From Saprospiraceae bacterium (GTDB lineage: Bacteria > Bacteroidota > Bacteroidia > Chitinophagales > Saprospiraceae), in contig JABARE010000045.1 of the NCBI GenBank assembly GCA_019187365.1, positions 1-60,964 of the forward strand: a stretch of 60,964 nt of DNA, given 5' to 3'. The position numbers and the translations under genes were made by a program. Below are positions 55,769 through 60,964 of this stretch, in pieces. The notes under the pieces were generated by a model, which saw nothing but the letters and a program-made list of their open reading frames with translations, did not search any database and had not been told where the DNA came from. How positions within the stretch are numbered: the stretch's first letter is position 1; each line of letters starts with the position of its first letter.

Positions 55769-55784
55769 ACTAACGATCGTTAGT
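55769..55784. repeat. Tetramer palindrome, 16-bp class, downstream of lpdA
   Basis: Reads ACTA ACGA TCGT TAGT, a perfect 16-bp palindrome with no mismatch, in the gap between lpdA and repeat element copy B. Confidence 0.9.
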
Positions 55785-55835
55785 AACCGTGATACTAGAG
55801 CCTAAGCTGCCATCTAAGCCCGAATTGTTAAATTT

Positions 55836-56227
55836 AGGGCACCTCGAATAACCCACTCTTGCGCCAGCCAGCCCGCATTGGCTTGCGCGCGAAATGAATT
55901 TAGCTTCACAATACTTCGTTGCAGCTCAGTCAGTTATTGCTCCACATAGCTTCCTTCACCGCGCCTCGTCTTGTTTCCCTAAATTCCTTCTGGCATCAAC
56001 AGGGAGTGAAGAGAGGCAGCCCTTTTCCTTCTGGCATCAACAGGGAGTGAAGAGAGGCAGCCCTTTTCCTTCTGGCATCAACAGGGAGTGAAGAGAGGCA
56101 GCCCTTTTCCTTGTGGCATCAACAGGGAGTGAAGGGAGGCAGCCCTTTTCATTCTGGCATCAACAGGGAGTGAAGAGAGGCAGCCCTTTTCCTTCTGGCA
56201 TCAAAACTGGGTTATTCGAGGTACCCT
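55836..56227 (+). repeat. Inverted-repeat-bounded element, copy B (392 bp)
   Basis: Ends: 55836-55855 (AGGGCACCTCGAATAACCCA) and 56208-56227, 19 of 20 complementary. The inner stem is GAATTTAG (55896-55903) / CTAAATTC (55979-55986) around a core nearly identical to the reverse complement of copy A. Between the core and the right end are five full 41-bp tandem units plus a partial. The terminal repeats share AGGGCACYTC with copy A, then diverge, yet each copy's own pair stays complementary. Confidence 0.92.
55988..56203 (+). repeat. Five 41-bp tandem repeats in copy B
   Basis: Units start at 55988, 56029, 56070, 56111 and 56152, with a truncated sixth at 56193. All begin TTCTGGCATC except unit 4 (TTGTGGCATC), which also has GAAGGGAGG for GAAGAGAGG and ends TTTTCA. 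Copy A has 2 full units: copy-number variation of a minisatellite type. Confidence 0.97.
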
Positions 56228-57037
56228 TAAAAATGAGATAATGGCATCCGAATACCCTGAATAAAGACCACTGCAAGTGTCTGCAGATCGGGGTTAGGCT
56301 TGAATGCTCCATTTCCGAGAAAGAAATCGAATCAAAAAAATTACAATTTCTTAACATTCCACTGCGACGCGGTCAGGGATTGACAGAATGGCTTCAAATT
56401 GGACAGCGACAAATTTTCAATATATCTATATAAATCCTTTATAAATAATACTTTACACATGTATTATTAATTATCTATGTAAACTATTTTGAAAAATTTA
56501 AATTAGCCATACCTTTGAGCTACCCTAATTAACCATCGTATCTTTTTGTCCCACAACGCTAAACTCCCCGCAGTCTCTTAAACTTTTCTTAAGGGAAACG
56601 GGTTCCTGTTTTTTATACTACCGACATTACTACACTCAACATAATATAGTCCTTTTGGACTAAAAGTGTTTTGGGGTTGAAAACTAAGAAAACTACTATG
56701 CCTTCGAGGGAAGGAAGATCTATCTATGCATCTTCTCATGGTTCACTCGAATTGTTGGATAAGCGCCAACAAAATGGCCCTTTTTCCCCATGTATATTTC
56801 ATACCTGCAAAGCTTCATTTGAATCGCCCTCGCTTTTGCTTTTCGGGCTGTTCATCACAAGACTTCTGTTTCGATCAGTGCAAATAGTCGTAAAGCCTGG
56901 TCTGAGAGATGGATTGGAGCGATTCAATGCCAATTTTCAATCCCCCGGTTGGTGTAATGCTGTGATAGCATATAAACACAGCCAAATTTCCTGGCGCGTA
57001 AACCCTAATCTATAGAACCATTTCAATTATTCTACTT
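56228..57037. other. AT-rich gene-poor stretch after element copy B
   Basis: About 800 bases, with a very AT-rich block at 56400-56510. A 114-codon open frame (56671-57015) has no domain or signal peptide and odd composition; I do not call it. No TAnnTTTG promoter with good spacing was found before the gene at 57038. Confidence 0.45.
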
Positions 57038-57766
57038 ATGCAGAAACTCGTTGTGAATTGCTCGATCCATTTCAAGACTACCATAGTGAGCTTGCTCCTG
57101 GGACTAGGTGTCTTTTTGACCTTTACTGACTGGCTTTATGGAGCGGATCGGAGTAAAAGATTGAACGAAACAGAAGTTCCTGTTGTGCGAATTTCCTTTG
57201 GTGAGGGCATCCCTGGGGATTTGAATCTCGAAACAGTTGGGTGGAAGATATTGGATGTAAAAGGCGCAGGCATTGCATCTGGAATTGGTAATTCAATTTA
57301 TGAATATGCTTTTGAGACTCCAGGTGAATACAAAATTCTTTTTATGACCGAACAAGAAGAAAGCCACGATGGCCAACTTGCATGTAACCACCTCCACTAT
57401 CCTGAAGAAATACTTGTAATGGTTTCTTCATTACGGATGAAGTACATATTGGATGAACTGAAATTGACCAGAGAAATTATCTCAAACGCGAATTCCAATG
57501 ACATTGATATCCTTGTTCCTCTGGAAATCCAATCCTATGCGAATGTACCCCTGAGGATCGATCTATTGGATGTACATTCTCATGGGATCGGGACCGGCAT
57601 AGTGGCAATTCCGGAAGGGCGTTCAATTGTGGTAGGCTCAGGAACATATTTGCTTAAATACAATCTTGAGGGAAAGGCTTCACAGAGGGATGCTATCCTC
57701 ATGTTTGATTTCATTGACAACAATGGCAAAGTGCAATGTTATACGCACATGAACCCTGTAAAATAG
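57038..57766 (+). CDS. Exported protein of unknown function preceding the giant repeat protein
   Basis: 242 residues. An N-terminal hydrophobic segment (TTIVSLLLGLGVFLTFTDWL) that would serve as a signal peptide or anchor. The mature part looks all-beta, perhaps two Ig-like domains: VPVVRISFGEGIPGDLNLET, YEYAFETPGEYKILFMTEQ and VGSGTYLLKYNLEGKASQR. No family recognised. It ends 29 bases before the giant gene on the same strand, so the two are likely cotranscribed and may work together. Codon use is lower in GC than the housekeeping part of the window. Confidence 0.65.
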   Translation: MQKLVVNCSIHFKTTIVSLLLGLGVFLTFTDWLYGADRSKRLNETEVPVVRISFGEGIPGDLNLETVGWKILDVKGAGIASGIGNSIYEYAFETPGEYKILFMTEQEESHDGQLACNHLHYPEEILVMVSSLRMKYILDELKLTREIISNANSNDIDILVPLEIQSYANVPLRIDLLDVHSHGIGTGIVAIPEGRSIVVGSGTYLLKYNLEGKASQRDAILMFDFIDNNGKVQCYTHMNPVK

Positions 57767-57795
57767 TATTTATCAATTTGCAAAATACCGGTTTT

Positions 57796-60700
57796 ATGAA
57801 TATGAAAATCACGCTCAATTGGGTCTTGTTAATTGTTATTAGCTTAATGGTGGAAGGAAGGCTTTTATCTCAACCACTGTGCGGAAACCCATTTGAAAAA
57901 TATGACATCATCGTATCTGGATTTCATAGCAGTATTGCCAAAAAGGCGGATGGTGGACTGGTTATTTGGGGACAGGGGGCTGCTGCAAACGGAACGTCTC
58001 ACCTACTCTCCCCTGTAGATTTGAATAATACAAATTTTCCAGCGCTGACAGGCACGCCGAAGTTATTTAGCATCGGGAGCACCGGTGGAGTAGGTGCCAG
58101 CACTCAACAATTTGTCGTGTTAACTACAACCGGATTGTTTGCATGGGGCGGCGAAGGTAATATTCTGGATGCAGGCCTTACAAGCAGTAATGCAATGCAG
58201 GCGCTAACCATTGGTGGGCAATCAGATGGATTGCCTTCCGGGGTCAATCCTTCAGATGTGACCATGTTATATGCTACCTTCGGTACTTTAGCGATCGTTA
58301 CGAGCAGCGGAAGTGCCTATGTGATATCTCAGAATTCTCAAAACAGGGGAAATGGAGGAGGCGGAAACTCCACAACCTGGTATCAGGTCACTTCGTCCGC
58401 CGCAGGAAACCCTGTTCTGACAAATGTCACGGCTGTAAGAGGACATGGCCGAAACAGCGGTGCCTTGATGGCTTTGACCTCCACCGGGCAATTGTACACC
58501 TGGGGTTATGACACCTACCTGGGTAATGGAACAGCCCCCAGTGACCGTAGTAGAGCAACGGCCATGACGTTACCCGCCGGAGTGGCGGGAACTGACATCC
58601 GGTATATAGGAATGACGGGGTCAAGTGCACATTTCATCCTCACAACTGGCGGAACGCTGTATGCTCTGGGAGACAATGGAGAAAGACAGTTGGGAGATTT
58701 TACCACGACGGAACGACGTTCCTGGGTCATTGCCAAGAAACCAGATGGTACCAATCTTACCAATTGCATCTATTTTAGCACTCAGGAGCACGATGGATGG
58801 ACTGGATCTTATGAAACGAATTCGGTCAACGCCATAGATTCCGACTACAGACTGTTCGCTTGGGGAATGAATGCGGGCAGAATGTTGGGCGGACCAACGG
58901 ATGCGGTATCACAAAATCCTACCATTCCAAACGGGTTCACTCCCTTTACGGATATTGCACTTTACGTCGAAACCGGTGGGCATACCAGCGTGTACATAAA
59001 AGATGAAAGTACGCGCTATTGCTATGTAGGCCATCGTGTGAACGGCAGTATGGGTGATGGAACTTCAACCAATACGTTTGAGACAAGCTACAATTGCACG
59101 CAGACGCCCGAAATAGACCTGATCCCTAAAGCCATCGTTGCGAGTAATGACTCTGCATGCTATGTTCTTGCAGGAGACCTGAATGTGATTGATATTTTTG
59201 ATAATGACTCTCTGTGCTATGCACCTCTTGTTCCCGCAGATGTCACCCTAAGCATAATTGTTCCCGATCCGACCGGTTCAATCATCCTGAATGGAGATGG
59301 AACGGTCGATGTGAGCAGCAGTGCGCTTGCTGGAATTTTCACACTCGATTACAGGATTTGTGCAATTGCCGAGCCAACACTTTGTGATACTGCCCGTGTG
59401 AAGATTTGTATTGATTCAGTCCCGGATATATCGCTGATTAAATCGGTTACAAACATTAGCGGAACGGGTACCGGCCAGGTTGGGGAGGTGGTCACGTATA
59501 CGTTTTCGGTAAAAAATACTGGAAATACTACTTTGAATACCGTGGAGATTGATGATGCCTTGACAGGATCTGTAAACCTTGCCACTTCTCCTTCTACCCT
59601 CATCCCTGGTCAAACTGGCTCTGTTACCGCTACCTATACAATCACTCAGGCAGATATGGATGCCGGGCAGATTGTAAACCAGGCGACTGCTACGGGCAAA
59701 AGCCCTACAAATACATCTGTCGATGATCTTAGCGATGAAAGTGATTATGCCGACGATGATCCGACAATTTTACCGCTCATCCAAAGCCCTTCGATCAATA
59801 TTGTAAAATCAGCCCTTCCGGTGAGCTATACGGCACCGGGACAGGTAATCACGTACAGCTTTACGGTTACCAATACGGGCAACGTGACGCTAACGGGTGT
59901 GAGTGTGAGCGATCCGCTTGCCGGACTGTCGGTGATCACTCCGGGTCCTGTGACGCTGGCTCCTGGCGCAAGCCAGGTATTTACGGCAACCTATACTACG
60001 ACACAAGCGGACGTGGATGCAGGAAGCATAGTCAATACGGCTACCGCGGAGGGCACCCCTCCCTCGGGCCCTGATGTTAGTGATACGGACGGGGAGACGG
60101 TGAACGCGATCCAAAGCCCATCGATCAATATTGTAAAATCAGCCCTTCCGGTGAGCTACACAGCCCCCGGACAGGTGATCACATACAGCTTTACGGTTAC
60201 CAATACGGGTAATGTGACGCTAACGGGTGTGAGTGTTAGCGATCCGCTGGCCGGATTGTCGGTGATCACTCCGGGTCCTGTGACGCTGGCCCCTGGCGCA
60301 AGCCAGGTATTTACGGCAACGTACACGACGACCCAGGCGGACGTGGATGCCGGAAGCATTGTGAATACGGCCACGGCAGAGGGCACCCCTCCCTCGGGCC
60401 CTGATGTTAGTGATACGGACGGGGAGACGGTGAACGCGATCCAAAGCCCATCGATCAATATTGTAAAATCAGCCCTTCCGGTGAGCTACACAGCCCCCGG
60501 ACAGGTGATCACATACAGCTTTACGGTTACCAATACGGGTAATGTGACGCTAACGGGTGTGAGTGTTAGCGATCCGCTGGCCGGATTGTCGGTGATCACT
60601 CCGGGTCCTGTGACGCTGGCTCCTGGCGCAAGCCAGGTATTTACGGCAACGTACACGACGACACAAGCGGACGTGGATGCAGGAAGCATAGTCAATACGG

Positions 60701-60964
60701 CTACCGCGGAGGGTTCCCCTCCCTCGGGCCCTGATGTTAGTGATACGGACGGGGAGACGGTGAACGCGATCCAAAGCCCATCGATCAATATTGTAAAATC
60801 AGCCCTTCCGGTGAGCTACACGGCCCCCGGACAGGTAATCACATACAGCTTTACGGTTACCAATACGGGTAATGTGACGCTAACGGGTGTGAGTGTTAGC
60901 GATCCGCTGGCCGGATTGTCGGTGATCACTCCGGGTCCTGTGACGCTGGCTCCTGGCGCAAGCC
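57796..60964 (+). CDS. Giant surface protein: RCC1-like propeller plus DUF11-like repeats (partial)
   Basis: The frame opens at ATG 57796 and stays open to the window edge, over 1,056 codons, 3' end missing. Signal peptide MNMKITLNWVLLIVISLMVE. Residues about 35-430 hold five to six RCC1-type blades: LFAWGGEGNILDAG, LYTWGYDTYLGNGT, LYALGDNGERQLGD, LFAWGMNAGRMLGG. After a bridging domain, residues from about 545 on are DUF11-like/Ig modules of 110 residues, each with VTYTFSVKNTGN or ITYSFTVTNTGNVTLTGVSV. One diverged module is followed by near-identical copies. A T9SS sorting domain is expected in the missing end. Likely a cell-surface adhesin or stalk protein. Confidence 0.85.
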   Translation, partial: MNMKITLNWVLLIVISLMVEGRLLSQPLCGNPFEKYDIIVSGFHSSIAKKADGGLVIWGQGAAANGTSHLLSPVDLNNTNFPALTGTPKLFSIGSTGGVGASTQQFVVLTTTGLFAWGGEGNILDAGLTSSNAMQALTIGGQSDGLPSGVNPSDVTMLYATFGTLAIVTSSGSAYVISQNSQNRGNGGGGNSTTWYQVTSSAAGNPVLTNVTAVRGHGRNSGALMALTSTGQLYTWGYDTYLGNGTAPSDRSRATAMTLPAGVAGTDIRYIGMTGSSAHFILTTGGTLYALGDNGERQLGDFTTTERRSWVIAKKPDGTNLTNCIYFSTQEHDGWTGSYETNSVNAIDSDYRLFAWGMNAGRMLGGPTDAVSQNPTIPNGFTPFTDIALYVETGGHTSVYIKDESTRYCYVGHRVNGSMGDGTSTNTFETSYNCTQTPEIDLIPKAIVASNDSACYVLAGDLNVIDIFDNDSLCYAPLVPADVTLSIIVPDPTGSIILNGDGTVDVSSSALAGIFTLDYRICAIAEPTLCDTARVKICIDSVPDISLIKSVTNISGTGTGQVGEVVTYTFSVKNTGNTTLNTVEIDDALTGSVNLATSPSTLIPGQTGSVTATYTITQADMDAGQIVNQATATGKSPTNTSVDDLSDESDYADDDPTILPLIQSPSINIVKSALPVSYTAPGQVITYSFTVTNTGNVTLTGVSVSDPLAGLSVITPGPVTLAPGASQVFTATYTTTQADVDAGSIVNTATAEGTPPSGPDVSDTDGETVNAIQSPSINIVKSALPVSYTAPGQVITYSFTVTNTGNVTLTGVSVSDPLAGLSVITPGPVTLAPGASQVFTATYTTTQADVDAGSIVNTATAEGTPPSGPDVSDTDGETVNAIQSPSINIVKSALPVSYTAPGQVITYSFTVTNTGNVTLTGVSVSDPLAGLSVITPGPVTLAPGASQVFTATYTTTQADVDAGSIVNTATAEGSPPSGPDVSDTDGETVNAIQSPSINIVKSALPVSYTAPGQVITYSFTVTNTGNVTLTGVSVSDPLAGLSVITPGPVTLAPGAS
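59781..60964 (+). repeat. 330-bp near-identical tandem repeats in the giant surface protein
   Basis: Units begin at 59781, 60111, 60441 and 60771 (CCAAAGCCC at each start), exactly 330 bases or 110 codons apart; the last is cut by the window edge. Differences are few and mostly silent. The first unit is the most diverged at nucleotide level, and some differences are shared in a mosaic way between units. Confidence 0.97.

Noticed and set aside
55836..56203. Tandem repeats as a CRISPR array
   Set aside because: The units are head-to-tail with no spacers and no cas genes are nearby.
56671..57015. 114-codon open frame in the gap before the unknown exported gene
   Set aside because: No signal peptide, domain or promoter; scattered Cys and low-complexity composition; length is within what chance gives in a stretch this long.

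Overview
The window is a chromosomal stretch of a Bacteroidota bacterium, most likely a Saprospiria/Chitinophagales-type marine or activated-sludge lineage (the rank below phylum is inference). The signs are: type IX secretion (T9SS) sorting domains of type A and type B, a RicT/PSP1 protein behind holB, a separate short NuoG, ribosome binding sites that are mostly absent, and at least ten Bacteroidota-type -7 promoter boxes (TAnnTTTG) just upstream of starts, in three cases so close to the ATG that the mRNA would be leaderless or nearly so.

Layout. 1-2.4 kb is mobile DNA: the tail of an IS66-like transposase, then a group II intron whose reverse transcriptase is cut by an in-frame TGA. 2.5-5.4 kb is a translationally coupled trio: ALDH8-type aldehyde dehydrogenase, MlaE permease, MlaF ATPase. 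5.4-9.8 kb (minus) holds a large DsbD-like thiol reductase, purQ and a DUF6427-like membrane protein. 9.8-10.1 kb is a structured repeat element (copy A). 10.2-17 kb has a polyprenyl synthetase, alanine dehydrogenase/tsaE, two small exported proteins and parC. 17-30.3 kb has an M16 peptidase, fumC, two large T9SS cargo proteins, metG, tRNA-Leu(CAG), a VOC protein, guaB and tadA. 30.3-37 kb is envelope-oriented: a lipoprotein, a VIT/VWA-like T9SS protein, a two-gene flavoprotein + membrane polyferredoxin module and a small T9SS protein. 37.1-50.5 kb is queD and, divergently, a complete 14-gene complex I operon nuoA-N, with NuoG reduced to its N-terminal Fe-S part. 50.8-55.7 kb has a beta-barrel-like protein, holB, ricT and lpdA. 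55.7-61 kb is a low-GC accessory tail with repeat element copy B, an unknown exported protein and a giant RCC1-like + DUF11-like repeat surface protein that runs off the window.

How the genes work together. The core metabolic set is respiratory: lpdA, fumC and alanine dehydrogenase make or use NADH, complex I oxidises it, the polyprenyl synthetase could supply the quinone tail, and the FAD/Fe-S pair looks like a second membrane electron route. MlaEF, DsbD and the many T9SS or lipoprotein cargos point to a Gram-negative envelope under active remodelling.

Two things are not explained by ordinary annotation. First, a family of inverted-repeat-bounded elements (two full copies, two partial) has a conserved core, a variable number of 41-bp tandem repeats, and terminal inverted repeats that differ between copies but stay complementary within each copy. 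Second, a set of dispersed palindromes is built from tetramers (ACNA repeats, then TNGT repeats) in 16- and 20-bp length classes; eight occur in 39 kb, five of them inside coding sequence.
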